A stretch of 64,000 nt of DNA, taken from NCBI GenBank assembly GCA_044445605.1, contig JBIOEA010000004.1, positions 1-64,000 of the forward strand. The letters run 5' to 3'. This document shows, piece after piece, positions 1 through 8,413 of this stretch. A program made the position numbers and the translations under genes. This stretch comes from CAWKDC01 sp044445605 (lineage in GTDB: Bacteria > Pseudomonadota > Gammaproteobacteria > JABCZS01). Each line of letters starts with the position of its first letter. Within the stretch, counting starts at the first letter, position 1. A model generated the notes under the pieces. It was not told the DNA's origin and searched no databases. It saw nothing but the letters and a program-made list of their open reading frames with translations.

Positions 1-108
1 GCAATGACTGCATGTATGCGTAAACTGCTCGTAATACTGAATGCCATGGTTCGCAAAAATTCTCCCTGGCAGGCCAATTTTGGAGAGCATCTCATGCAAA
101 ACAGTTGA
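1..108 (+). CDS. C-terminal end of an IS110/IS1111-family transposase (runs in from the left edge)
   Basis: Read in frame from base 1, 35 codons end at a TGA at 106-108. The peptide contains ACMRKLLVILNAMVRKNSPW, which I recognise as the typical tail of IS110-family (IS1111 group) transposases. These DEDD-type recombinases move circular IS intermediates. Only the last residues are visible, so whether the upstream part is intact cannot be judged. The elbB stop codon begins 16 bases after this stop, which leaves almost no room for the usual 3' noncoding end, so the element may be truncated on this side. Recognition rests on one short block from memory. Confidence 0.72.
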   Translation, partial: AMTACMRKLLVILNAMVRKNSPWQANFGEHLMQNS

Positions 109-124
109 CATTCAACACAGTTGC

Positions 125-775
125 TTAAAAGTGGGCGAAGACCCTCTCAACCAACTTCTCAATCCCTGACTGTACTTCACCGATCGACTTCGCCAACATA
201 TACGCGGGTACGCTCACGACTTTGTGAGCTTTATCCACCACGCATTCATTCACTGCCGCATTTTCGTGCACAGCCCCCATCTTTTCCAATGCTTGCGCCG
301 TGGCTTTATCATTGCCAATGGTCACATGCACGCCAGGGCCGTAAATTTGGCTGATGAGTGTTGGCGCAATACAAATGAATCCAACCGGTTTTTTCGCCTG
401 CGCAAAAGCACGGCAAAATGCCAACACAGAAGGATCAATCGTCATGTCCGTGTGCTTAAATGCAAAGTCAGATAAGTTTTTAGCCGCACCAAACCCACCG
501 GGTAAAATCAAGGCATCAAATGAGGCAGGATCCACATCCTTTAATGACTTAATATTCCCGCGGGCAATGCGCGCAGCTTCGACTAATACACGACGGGTCT
601 CAGGCATCTCTTCGCCTGTCAGGTGATTAATCACATGATGTTGTTCGATGTCAGGTGCGACGCATTGATAAGCCACTCCGGCTTTATCCAACGCCAATAA
701 CGTGCAGACCGCTTCGTGAATTTCAGAACCGTCATACACACCACATCCACTTAACAATACGGCACACTTTTTCAT
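125..775 (-). CDS. elbB: Isoprenoid biosynthesis glyoxalase ElbB (DJ-1/PfpI superfamily)
   Basis: This 216-residue protein has the expected length for ElbB, a class I glutamine-amidotransferase-like DJ-1/PfpI protein with reported glyoxalase activity and a genetic link to isoprenoid synthesis. Visible features are the N-terminal GCGVYDGSEIHEA block (about 10-22), LPGGFGAAKNLSDFA (about 91-105), and the nucleophile-elbow cysteine in GFICIAP (Cys135). The ATG at 775 has an AGGAG ribosome binding site a few bases upstream. A 60-codon reverse-strand gene lies just upstream and could be co-transcribed. The 3' end abuts an IS110-type transposase remnant, so an insertion once landed right after this gene. 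Cytoplasmic enzyme; identification is firm, the physiological role less so. Confidence 0.93.
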   Translation of the reverse strand: MKKCAVLLSGCGVYDGSEIHEAVCTLLALDKAGVAYQCVAPDIEQHHVINHLTGEEMPETRRVLVEAARIARGNIKSLKDVDPASFDALILPGGFGAAKNLSDFAFKHTDMTIDPSVLAFCRAFAQAKKPVGFICIAPTLISQIYGPGVHVTIGNDKATAQALEKMGAVHENAAVNECVVDKAHKVVSVPAYMLAKSIGEVQSGIEKLVERVFAHF

Positions 776-792
776 CGGTTACTCCTGATTCA

Positions 793-975
793 TTAATCCA
801 ATAATTGATGACTTTCCAACATCCCCTCTTCATCCACATTCGCAGTACTGAATGCTGTGGCTAAACCAGGATGTACGAAGTTCGCGATTTGCATGCGAGC
901 ATCAATCAGGTAGTTTATCGAAACAACCCCTATTGTCAAGTAAATCATCATTTTAAGAAACATTCTCGTTATCAT
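793..975 (-). CDS. Small membrane-anchored hypothetical protein (60 aa)
   Basis: A 60-codon frame lies between elbB and hemB on the elbB strand. GGAG sits about 8 bases before the ATG. The N-terminal half (about residues 5-25) is a hydrophobic stretch rich in Ile, Val, Leu and Met, consistent with one transmembrane segment or an uncleaved signal anchor. The C-terminal half is polar and acidic. I do not recognise a family. The good ribosome binding site and the 17-base gap to elbB support a real small gene, possibly co-transcribed with elbB, but a chance frame cannot be excluded. Confidence 0.45.
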   Translation of the reverse strand: MITRMFLKMMIYLTIGVVSINYLIDARMQIANFVHPGLATAFSTANVDEEGMLESHQLLD

Positions 976-1065
976 GGGTCAATCTCCGTTTGGTTATATC
1001 GTTATATCTGCTAAGCGTAGATGAACGCTTGCTTTTTTCAACCTAACTTGTTTACACTATACCCC

Positions 1066-2064
1066 ATGAATAGACACTTCCCAGAAACACGCTTGCGCCG
1101 CCTTCGCAGCCATGCTTTTAGCCGCCGATTGGTCCGCGAACACTCGCTAACCGTCGATGATCTTATCTACCCGATGTTTATCGTCCCCGGCCAAGGCATG
1201 AGCGAACCCATCCCGAGTATGCCCGGGGTTAACCGCCTCTCGCTCGACCATGTCTTGCACGAATTAACGTCAATCACCGCATTAGGCATCCCGGCCATTG
1301 CCCTATTCCCCGTCATTCCAGCTGACCAAAAGACCCCTAATGGGGAAGCCGCTTACGACCCAACAGGGTTGATCCCTACCGCGATTCGGGCGATTAAATC
1401 CGCATTCCCGGAGATGGGCGTCATCACGGATATCGCGCTGGACCCGTACACGACGCATGGCCAAGACGGTTTAATTAACGCTCAAGGCGAGATTTTAAAC
1501 GACGAAACGAATGCCGCCCTCGTCCGGCTGGCCCTATGCCATGCCGAAGCAGGCGCCGATATGGTCGCCCCCTCCGATATGATGGATGGTCGCATTGGCG
1601 CCATTCGTCAAGCCTTCGAGGCCCATGGGTTCCATCACACTGGCATCCTCGCCTACAGCGCCAAATATGCCTCCCATTTTTATGGCCCCTTCCGTGATGC
1701 GGTCGGCTCAGCCCAAGCCCTCAAGGGTGCCAATAAACAAACCTATCAAATGGATCCGGCTAATGCCCTCGAAGCGTTACAAGAAATTGCCCTGGATTTG
1801 AACGAGGGCGCCGACATCGTCATGGTCAAACCCGGGCTGCCTTACCTTGATATCATTTACCGTGTCAAAGAAAAATTTGGCGTGCCCACCTTTGCCTATC
1901 AAGTCAGTGGTGAATACAGCATGTTAAAATTGGCCGCTGCCGCCGGTTTGTGTGATGAGAAAAAAACAGTTCTCGAAACATTGATCGCATTTAAACGCGC
2001 AGGCGCCGATGCAATTTTTACGTATTATGCCAAAGACGTTGCTGTGTGGTTACGTAATGTTTAA
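1066..2064 (+). CDS. hemB: Delta-aminolevulinic acid dehydratase (porphobilinogen synthase)
   Basis: Condenses two 5-aminolevulinate molecules to porphobilinogen, the second common step of tetrapyrrole (heme) synthesis. From the ATG at 1066 the protein has 332 residues, the normal HemB size; an in-frame ATG at 1021 would add 15 residues not typical of the family. The two Schiff-base lysines are visible as YSAKYAS (Lys200) and MVKPGLPYLD (Lys255). The active-site region reads ALDPYTTHGQDG without the clustered cysteines of zinc-type enzymes, so a magnesium-type enzyme is likely. The stop overlaps the trmL start by 8 bases, so the two genes are probably translationally coupled. Confidence 0.96.
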   Translation: MNRHFPETRLRRLRSHAFSRRLVREHSLTVDDLIYPMFIVPGQGMSEPIPSMPGVNRLSLDHVLHELTSITALGIPAIALFPVIPADQKTPNGEAAYDPTGLIPTAIRAIKSAFPEMGVITDIALDPYTTHGQDGLINAQGEILNDETNAALVRLALCHAEAGADMVAPSDMMDGRIGAIRQAFEAHGFHHTGILAYSAKYASHFYGPFRDAVGSAQALKGANKQTYQMDPANALEALQEIALDLNEGADIVMVKPGLPYLDIIYRVKEKFGVPTFAYQVSGEYSMLKLAAAAGLCDEKKTVLETLIAFKRAGADAIFTYYAKDVAVWLRNV

Positions 2065-2509
2065 TATCATTTTGTATCAACCTGAAATTCCACCCAATAC
2101 GGGCAACGTCATTCGCCTTTGCGCCAATACGGGCGCACAATTGCATTTGATTGAACCACTGGGGTTTAAGATGGAAGACAGCGCCTTGCGCCGCGCTGGG
2201 TTGGATTATCACGAATGGGCGACCGTTAAAATATACCCGAATCTCGAAAGCTGTTTAGCCTCGTTGCAAACACGTGTCTTCGCACTCAGCACAAAAGGTG
2301 CAGTACGCTACGATACTATCGCTTTTCAACCGAATGATGCATTTCTGTTTGGGCCTGAAACGCGCGGACTACCTGAAGAAGTGCGCGCCCAATTCCCATG
2401 TTTATCCTTGCCCATGCAGCCACACTCAAGAAGTTTGAATTTATCAAACTCCGTGTCAGTGGTTCTTTTTGAAGCGTGGCGTCAATGTGGGTTTCAAAAT
2501 ATCATCTAA
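2057..2509 (+). CDS. trmL: tRNA (cytidine(34)-2'-O)-methyltransferase TrmL
   Basis: A SPOUT-fold methyltransferase that 2'-O-methylates the wobble base of tRNA-Leu isoacceptors using SAM. The 150-residue length is typical. Hallmarks are the N-terminal LYQPEIPPNTGNVIRLCANT, a central FGPETRGLP and the C-terminal SRSLNLSNSVSVVLFEAWRQ, which form the knotted SAM site. The ATG at 2057 lies inside the last codons of hemB. Its 3' end overlaps the 3' end of the convergent 1135-residue gene by 54 bases, so both proteins encode their tails in the same DNA. Confidence 0.95.
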   Translation: MFNIILYQPEIPPNTGNVIRLCANTGAQLHLIEPLGFKMEDSALRRAGLDYHEWATVKIYPNLESCLASLQTRVFALSTKGAVRYDTIAFQPNDAFLFGPETRGLPEEVRAQFPCLSLPMQPHSRSLNLSNSVSVVLFEAWRQCGFQNII

Positions 2510-5500
2510 TTGCATTTTCATTTCTTTCATTTCCATACCGTTATCTTCTGTATCAGCCAGCGATTTAAATCCTGTGTTTTGAATCGTGGGTGCATTACTT
2601 GGAAGTGGCTTCGATGTTAACAAGCCTACGTTCCTTTGAATATCCTTCACGACATCACTGATCTGTTTAGAAAGCTTTGGCTGCTCCAAATAACAACCAA
2701 GCATACAGCATAATAATCGGTTGATCTCAGCTTCATCATTTATATTAGGGAAGCCAAATGGGTTGGAAGTGATTACCAAGGCATCTCTAGCTTCGTTAAT
2801 TTTATCTCGCATGACCGATGCATAATCCTTTTTCGGTGTCTTTTTTGGATCAGCAAGGGACGACAAAAATTGATGATCAAGCAAGGGTGATACTTGAGTA
2901 AAAAGGAAACTATCAGGTTTGACATTCATACGTGGTATTGCTTTGTTCGCTCCCTTAGCCAACGCTGTAATAGCGGCAAAATGTTTAAACATCAAATCTT
3001 CTGGCGAAATACCCTTTTGTTGTTTAGCATAAGTGGCATAGAATACGTTAAGATCCTTAGCGGGTTTATCTTGGATAAACGCCTTGTGCCACTCAACGAA
3101 GAAATTGTCTTCCTTTGGTATAGAAGGCAACTGGACATACGCAGGACCCGCCGCAATAAAAGGTGATTTCGTAGCAGATGATGTATTTTTAGGGGTAACG
3201 ACAACTTTGCTTTTATCAGGTAATTTCCTCATGATTGCTCTATGAAATGCGTCATTGTTTTTATAATCAATATGATAACCTGAATATTGACAATCCATCA
3301 AAAACATTTTCTTTGCTGCGGCAACTTCAGCGCGTGGAATAGTTGCATCATGAAGAACGGTGCGTTCTCCGTCTTTCTTAACATCATGATCAAGTCCATT
3401 CAAAGCGATTTTGTCAAAAGATCGTGTGTCATTTTTAATCAAGCTTTCGTTAGAAACGTAAACACTTGTATAGAATTGACATAGATTTTCAGTTCTTGCA
3501 ATAGAAAGTGACAGCTCATCTTTAAAGTCATCCATATTAGAATACAGTTTTCCACATAATGCTTTATTCGCATCCTTTAAGTACGAAATTAATTCCGTCA
3601 CATCAGATAGAACTTTCGCTGAAAAAAACTTTTCCGCGCATACTGAATCCAAGAACAAAACAAATTTTTGACTGAGCTTATAAAATCGTTGAAAAAACTC
3701 TTCAATAGTTAACGGGGTCATCTCATCCGAATATATGTCATTTTCAATATCCAATTCGCTCACAAGCTTGAAAGCATCATCGTAGGTAAAATCTTTTTTC
3801 AAATCTATGAGTGAAACAATAATGTCTAAATACATATTTTTATAAAAATCAGAAGCTTCTGAATTTAAATTATCAAAACAGACTTTAGAAAGGTCTTTCA
3901 GTGTCTTTATATTTTCATTCGTTATGTTAGCTGCGATTCCTTCACAATTGGCTGAAAGAATATTTAAAAGATAAATCATAATATCCACATCAACCGTTTC
4001 ATCTTGTGTATTTTTGTCTTTATCCTTTTTTTTCTTTTTCTTCTTTTTTGATACTGTCGTCGCTTCAACGGGTGAGCCATTATCAATATCTTCAAACTTT
4101 TCATCACATAGCATGAGTGCGTCAGCTTCGTTTTTTACAGGATCATTTTTTACTGCATCAATCTTGGCTGGTTCACTTTGTTGAGCCGGCACATTTAGAT
4201 CGGCGATGATTTTTTTAACACTCGCAAGCTCAACCTGTTGCTTCTTCAACTCCTCATTTTCAACTCTTAATAATTTGTTTTCGGATTCTGCTTTAGACAA
4301 TTTCAGCTCTAACAACGGAATATTTTTCCCAAAGGATTCAATTTGCTTTTTAAGATTTTCAATCTCTATCATTTTATCAGAGACCAATTTTTTCAGAATC
4401 TCATTCTCTTTGTAATTTATCTTGAGCAGCTCTGTCATTTCATTTTTTTTACTTTCTAACTCATTCACTTTACTCTTCATCGTAAAAAGATCAGATCTCA
4501 TCTCATCCATTGATTTCTTGCTTTCTTTCTGTATGTTCGCTGCTTCTTGTGATTTTATTTCAGCTGCTTCAGCTCTCTCAGCCCTTGATTGCGCTTGAGA
4601 AACTTGCTCAGTTAATTCTTTGATTTTTAGGGCAGCCTGCGTTGCATCTGCCTGCATCTTCATCTGCATAGCATGCATTTGGTGCTGCATTGCAGATATC
4701 ATTTCGTGCGCTCTAAACATGTCTTCCTGATGACGCGCTTCAGATGCTTCTATTTCTGAACCTTTATTTCTCAATTCGCTCTGAAGCATCATGATGGTTT
4801 GATAATCATTTTGTGCGATAGAACACTGCTGCTGTAGTTGGTTACTCAAGCTTGCCGCTTGTTTCTGCGACTGGAAATACTTATCCTCATAATTTTCATT
4901 GAACACATCTTTTTTTGCTCTCGCTTTAATTGCCTCAACATGAGCTTCTGCATTCTTCCTTTCAGGGAAACCCTTTTTATAATGATTATGCATACGATCA
5001 GTGATCAAGTTAATCAGATTTGCATGCTTCATTCTTTCATCTTCATTCGGATTGTTTTCAGCCTGCGCATAACCAAAAAAATCATTGAAAAACTTCGCCG
5101 TTTTAAACGCGAAATGCTTCTTCGCTTCAAATGGCTTGTACAGTGACTTGAAAACAAAGGTCAGTTTTTTAAATGCTAGGCCTTCTGGCGTGATATCTTG
5201 TTTTTTATGAAAGTCCGCATCGTACTTTCCAGCTTCTTTTGCTTCCTTTATGCGATCCGCATATATTCGTGCGCTGAAGGCAAGCTTATCCAAGTGGTAG
5301 CAAATAATTTCATGATTAAAAATAAATCTTCTAAAATCTTCCTTGTGAGTCGGTATCTCATCGGAATAACGCACATTTCCTTTAGTTTCAATGAAAACTT
5401 GAAAGTTACAAAACACTTCCAGACGTTCGACTATGCTATTGTCGTTACCCTCATTGTCTTCTAACGAAAAGAAATCTGTATTAATGTTGCCATTAACCTT

Positions 5501-5863
5501 TTCGCTATTAACTCCAAAAATCCCTATCAATTTCAACATTAAATTAGCTTTATGATTGTTATAAAGCGGTATCAGATGTTCAAATAGATGCGCATAAATA
5601 TCTGTATCGGTGTCATCCAGTATCCCCGTTTGATGAACATGGGCATTAATGTATTGCCAGGGCGAGCTTCCGCCAATGTAAAACTTGAAAGGGATAGCTG
5701 GATTGCCCCGAATATTGGCCAGGGCGCTCTGCATGTTTAACTCAAACGTGACTGCCAAATGCAATCTTTCTTTGATGAAATCTGGTTTTTGGTTTTCTGG
5801 GCGAGGATCGGATAACCATAGATCTCTTATTTTATTAATATTCAACGGGTTAAATTGGTACAT
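2456..5863 (-). CDS. Large coiled-coil protein with N-terminal nucleotidyltransferase-like motif, putative effector (1135 aa)
   Basis: No recognised full-length family. The N-terminal domain (about 35-260) contains GGSS (64-67) followed by DDTDTDIY (83-90), the spacing and shape of the GG/S...DxD metal-binding motif of the Pol-beta nucleotidyltransferase fold. A strand ERLEVFCNFQVFIETKG (147-163) could hold the third carboxylate. Residues about 330-560 are a long Gln/Glu/Lys/Ala-rich coiled coil, followed by a lysine run (about 606-617, at least eight consecutive Lys). The rest is helical, and the tail is low in homology signal. There is no signal peptide. The DNA is more AT-rich than neighbouring housekeeping genes. 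A secreted effector is plausible but unproven; the nucleotidyltransferase reading is inference from a short motif. Confidence 0.8.
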   Translation of the reverse strand: MYQFNPLNINKIRDLWLSDPRPENQKPDFIKERLHLAVTFELNMQSALANIRGNPAIPFKFYIGGSSPWQYINAHVHQTGILDDTDTDIYAHLFEHLIPLYNNHKANLMLKLIGIFGVNSEKVNGNINTDFFSLEDNEGNDNSIVERLEVFCNFQVFIETKGNVRYSDEIPTHKEDFRRFIFNHEIICYHLDKLAFSARIYADRIKEAKEAGKYDADFHKKQDITPEGLAFKKLTFVFKSLYKPFEAKKHFAFKTAKFFNDFFGYAQAENNPNEDERMKHANLINLITDRMHNHYKKGFPERKNAEAHVEAIKARAKKDVFNENYEDKYFQSQKQAASLSNQLQQQCSIAQNDYQTIMMLQSELRNKGSEIEASEARHQEDMFRAHEMISAMQHQMHAMQMKMQADATQAALKIKELTEQVSQAQSRAERAEAAEIKSQEAANIQKESKKSMDEMRSDLFTMKSKVNELESKKNEMTELLKINYKENEILKKLVSDKMIEIENLKKQIESFGKNIPLLELKLSKAESENKLLRVENEELKKQQVELASVKKIIADLNVPAQQSEPAKIDAVKNDPVKNEADALMLCDEKFEDIDNGSPVEATTVSKKKKKKKKDKDKNTQDETVDVDIMIYLLNILSANCEGIAANITNENIKTLKDLSKVCFDNLNSEASDFYKNMYLDIIVSLIDLKKDFTYDDAFKLVSELDIENDIYSDEMTPLTIEEFFQRFYKLSQKFVLFLDSVCAEKFFSAKVLSDVTELISYLKDANKALCGKLYSNMDDFKDELSLSIARTENLCQFYTSVYVSNESLIKNDTRSFDKIALNGLDHDVKKDGERTVLHDATIPRAEVAAAKKMFLMDCQYSGYHIDYKNNDAFHRAIMRKLPDKSKVVVTPKNTSSATKSPFIAAGPAYVQLPSIPKEDNFFVEWHKAFIQDKPAKDLNVFYATYAKQQKGISPEDLMFKHFAAITALAKGANKAIPRMNVKPDSFLFTQVSPLLDHQFLSSLADPKKTPKKDYASVMRDKINEARDALVITSNPFGFPNINDEAEINRLLCCMLGCYLEQPKLSKQISDVVKDIQRNVGLLTSKPLPSNAPTIQNTGFKSLADTEDNGMEMKEMKMQLDDILKPTLTPRFKKNH

Positions 5864-5867
5864 TGGG

Positions 5868-5877
5868 TATGGCGCCT
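5868..5877 (-). promoter_or_regulatory. Leader motif AGGCGCCATA, copy 1
   Basis: On the reverse strand AGGCGCCATA lies 4 bases before the ATG of the 1135-residue gene. The identical 10-mer lies 3 bases before the ATG of the next orphan gene upstream (7081-7090). It includes the palindrome GGCGCC and an AGG that may act as the Shine-Dalgarno element. Its role is unknown. Confidence 0.35.
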
Positions 5878-5949
5878 CTAGTCATTAGCTAAATAACTTA
5901 TTAAGGCAGTATCATACACTATTTGAGCAACAAAAGATAGCCGGCTAGG

Positions 5950-7077
5950 TTAGCCCTGTGGTTTATTTCGAGTGCCTGGACTTCTATTAGAGTCCTTTTC
6001 TGGAGAAGAGAACAGGAGCGGCCTGACACACCTTACCGCAGGAACTGCCACCAACTCATCGGTTAATGTGCGATCCAACGCATTTTTAAGGTGCTCGAGC
6101 CATGCGATGAAGACTTGCGCAGAGGGTTTTTCAGTTATCGCTGAAGGGTTATCCCAATGATGTGTAAATTCAATACGTGTATGTAAATCTTTGATTTTGA
6201 TTTCCGCAAAAGACATGACATGTGTTTGAGGATCTTGTTGATAACGCATCGTGTATTCAATCGAAGGCTTTGTTGTAGCTACGTGATAACGGTGGTGATT
6301 CAGAAAAACCAAAAAGTCCGCAAAACGTTCAAATAAAATCATCTCTGTATTGAATGCTGCAGGAGCAATAAAAGTACTCGTTGCAGCGGCAGGATCTCTT
6401 TTGGCGCCGGTCACTTCTTCTTTAACAATACCCCAATGACCTGCGATCGCATGTGTGTATTCATGATGCGTGATAAGCTCTTTCGTTTTCAATTCATCGT
6501 AAATGCCCAGCATGGTCCGTGCGGCCTTCTCATCCGCACTTTCACCACCGTGAGAAAGGCGATTGTTAATCTTCTTACCTTTGACAGGAGCGCTTAATTG
6601 TTTATACGACAAGCGCGTCGTCACTTCGTGAATGGGTGATTCTGCCATAAAATCAAATATGCGTTTCCTGCCTGATAATTTGGGTTTCTCGAGCACTTCC
6701 ATTTTGGATTTATGCCCGCCAGGCGTTATGATATCAACATGATCATGCCCTGGTTGATACACGCCCGACTTTTTGGGTGTTAAATATTTACTTTCTGCAA
6801 CGTTTGTCAAAACACCTTTTTTCTGTTGCATTAGCCTTGGTGTCTTACCTGGCGATTCATGCGTAATCACGGTATGTTTTGTTGATTTCCAATCGTAACG
6901 GTATGGGTGTGATATCTTTTTGCTCATTGGGTGTACACGTTTATAGATGCGTGCTGCATTTTGAAAAATCTCTACTGATTTGATGTAACGCTCTATTGTT
7001 TTGGGGCGCATCGTGCCTTGCCGACGGAGGGCCTCGGGTTTCTTTCTTAAATCAATGGGTTTGTATTTTCTGTGCAT
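5950..7077 (-). CDS. Orphan protein with gluzincin-like HExxH...E zinc-site signature (375 aa)
   Basis: No family recognised by name. The basic N-terminus (about 1-60) is rich in Lys and Arg. In the middle, HEYTHAIAGHWG (205-216) gives a HExxH motif, and ERFADF (250-255) about 40 residues later supplies a Glu in the position and context expected for the third zinc ligand of gluzincin metallopeptidases (compare E..AD in M48-like enzymes). The C-terminal tail is Ser/Pro/Lys/Arg-rich. There is no signal peptide or membrane segment. It lies upstream of the 1135-residue gene on the same strand, with the same 10-base leader motif before its ATG, suggesting co-regulation. A secreted protease is one possibility; chance occurrence of HExxH is the alternative. 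Confidence 0.75.
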   Translation of the reverse strand: MHRKYKPIDLRKKPEALRRQGTMRPKTIERYIKSVEIFQNAARIYKRVHPMSKKISHPYRYDWKSTKHTVITHESPGKTPRLMQQKKGVLTNVAESKYLTPKKSGVYQPGHDHVDIITPGGHKSKMEVLEKPKLSGRKRIFDFMAESPIHEVTTRLSYKQLSAPVKGKKINNRLSHGGESADEKAARTMLGIYDELKTKELITHHEYTHAIAGHWGIVKEEVTGAKRDPAAATSTFIAPAAFNTEMILFERFADFLVFLNHHRYHVATTKPSIEYTMRYQQDPQTHVMSFAEIKIKDLHTRIEFTHHWDNPSAITEKPSAQVFIAWLEHLKNALDRTLTDELVAVPAVRCVRPLLFSSPEKDSNRSPGTRNKPQG

Positions 7078-7080
7078 TTC

Positions 7081-7090
7081 TATGGCGCCT
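7081..7090 (-). promoter_or_regulatory. Leader motif AGGCGCCATA, copy 2
   Basis: Identical to the motif at 5868-5877 and placed 3 bases before the ATG of the HExxH protein gene. A separate short dyad, TTACTT-TC-AAGTAA, lies upstream at 7105-7118 and could be an operator, though I cannot assign a regulator. Confidence 0.35.
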
Positions 7091-7148
7091 AACTGACTTA
7101 TACGTTACTTTCAAGTAAGTATACCGAGTTAATAGAAGAGCGTCAATG

Positions 7149-7625
7149 CTATTTGCTGCTTCTACCGACACCCTTATTGATGCGCTCTTGTTCCCGCTTC
7201 CAGTCTTTATCTTTATCGCTTTGGCGTTTATCGTGGAGTTTCTTACCCTTGGCGAGGGCTATTTCAAGTTTGGCGCGATTATCCTTAAAATACAAGGCAG
7301 TACCGATAATGGTATAACCTTGCCTTTCTTTGGCACGCAATAATTGAAGGATTTGGCGGCTATGCAGTAACAGCTTGCGAGAACGGTCTGGCTCTGGCTT
7401 GACGTGGGTAGAAACGTTAGCAAAAACAGGCACATGCATGTTCATGATATACGGTTCATTGTCTTTGAAGACCACAAAGGTATCCGTGATTTGAGCACGG
7501 CCATCGCGCAAGGACTTCACTTCCCAACCTTCGAGCACAAGCCCCGCCTCGAAACGTTCTTCGATATGGTATTCGTGCGATGCGCGTTTATTCAACGCTA
7601 TTGTCTTGGTGCCCTTGGTTTTCAT
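7149..7625 (-). CDS. smpB: SsrA-binding protein SmpB
   Basis: Binds tmRNA and positions it in the A site of stalled ribosomes for trans-translation. From the ATG at 7625 the protein has 158 residues, the normal size. Family features are the N-terminal NKRASHEYHIEERFEAGLVL, EVKSLRDGRAQITDTF, and the basic C-terminal tail (KGKKLHDKRQ onward) that enters the mRNA channel. An in-frame start further upstream (7700) would add 25 residues unlike the family and would run into the divergent ratA. Divergent from ratA with about 70 bases between starts, an arrangement common in Proteobacteria. Confidence 0.96.
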   Translation of the reverse strand: MKTKGTKTIALNKRASHEYHIEERFEAGLVLEGWEVKSLRDGRAQITDTFVVFKDNEPYIMNMHVPVFANVSTHVKPEPDRSRKLLLHSRQILQLLRAKERQGYTIIGTALYFKDNRAKLEIALAKGKKLHDKRQSDKDKDWKREQERINKGVGRSSK

Positions 7626-7694
7626 TGCTCGATTATAGGCCGTTTCTGCTGCTTTGAATAGATGATATACTTTGAACATCCCACGGAGCCCATC

Positions 7695-8138
7695 ATGCAA
7701 CGACTCTCAAAAACCGTTACCCTGCACTATACGCCTGAAGCCATGTATAAATTAGTAGCTGATATCCCGAGCTATCATTCGTTTCTTCCCTACTGCCAAG
7801 CCTCCAGCATGCATGCTAAAAGCGATTCCATTATCCAAGGGACGATTCAAGTCGGATATAAAGGCCTGCATTATAAACTCGTGACGTTGAATCAAATGGT
7901 CCCATTTAAACAAATCAATCTTAAATTTGTTGAAGGGCCTTTTAAAACCCTCAATGGCCGCTGGTCATTTAATCCTTTGCCTTCCGGCGGCTGCGAAGTG
8001 ATGCTGCAATTGCAGTATGAATTTAAAAATTTCTTGTTGGCATTAATGCTCGATCGCATCATGGCCCCTGCGGTCGAAATGATTGTGAATCATTTTATTG
8101 CGCGTGCACGTGAAAAATATGGATCAGCACGCCAATGA
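7695..8138 (+). CDS. ratA: RatA/Coq10-family START-domain protein
   Basis: A 147-residue polyketide-cyclase/START-like protein of the RatA (YfjG) family. Homologues bind polyketide or quinone-like lipids (Coq10, needed for respiratory ubiquinone function); E. coli RatA was also reported to hinder 70S ribosome assembly. Visible features are the N-terminal KTVTLHYTPEAMYKLVADIP and the central NGRWSFNPL, typical of the family. The ATG at 7695 was chosen because it gives the canonical N-terminus. The last bases overlap the rnfH start as ATGA (8135-8138), so the two are translationally coupled. Whether it acts as a quinone chaperone or a ribosome factor cannot be told from the sequence. Confidence 0.92.
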   Translation: MQRLSKTVTLHYTPEAMYKLVADIPSYHSFLPYCQASSMHAKSDSIIQGTIQVGYKGLHYKLVTLNQMVPFKQINLKFVEGPFKTLNGRWSFNPLPSGGCEVMLQLQYEFKNFLLALMLDRIMAPAVEMIVNHFIARAREKYGSARQ

Positions 8139-8413
8139 ATGTTTCTGTAGTTTATGCCTTACCTGAAAAACAATGTCTGTATGACGTGTCAGTGAAAGAG
8201 GGCGCGTGCGTGAATGATGCCATTTTGTTAAGCGGCATATTAACGCTGTTCCCTGCTTTATCATTGGAACACGTCGGCATTTATGGAAAAAAAGTGACCC
8301 TCGACACTGTTTTATCAGATGGCGATCGCGTTGAGATCTATCGGCCATTGATGGTGGACCCGAAAGAGGCGAGAAAAAAGCGAAGCGCAGAGTTAACTAT
8401 CAGGTTCCCATAG
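8135..8413 (+). CDS. rnfH: RnfH-family ubiquitin-like protein
   Basis: A 92-residue UPF0125/RnfH protein with a beta-grasp (ubiquitin-like) fold. The family is usually encoded next to ratA, as here, and its function is poorly defined. The sequence shows VVYALPEKQCLYDVSVKEGA near the N-terminus, VGIYGKKVTLDTVLSDGDRVEIYRPL in two typical segments, and a basic DPKEARKKRS tail. The start codon is part of an ATGA overlap with ratA. A gene-free stretch of about 160 bases follows, containing the strong promoter of the downstream toxin-antitoxin pair. Confidence 0.92.
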   Translation: MNVSVVYALPEKQCLYDVSVKEGACVNDAILLSGILTLFPALSLEHVGIYGKKVTLDTVLSDGDRVEIYRPLMVDPKEARKKRSAELTIRFP

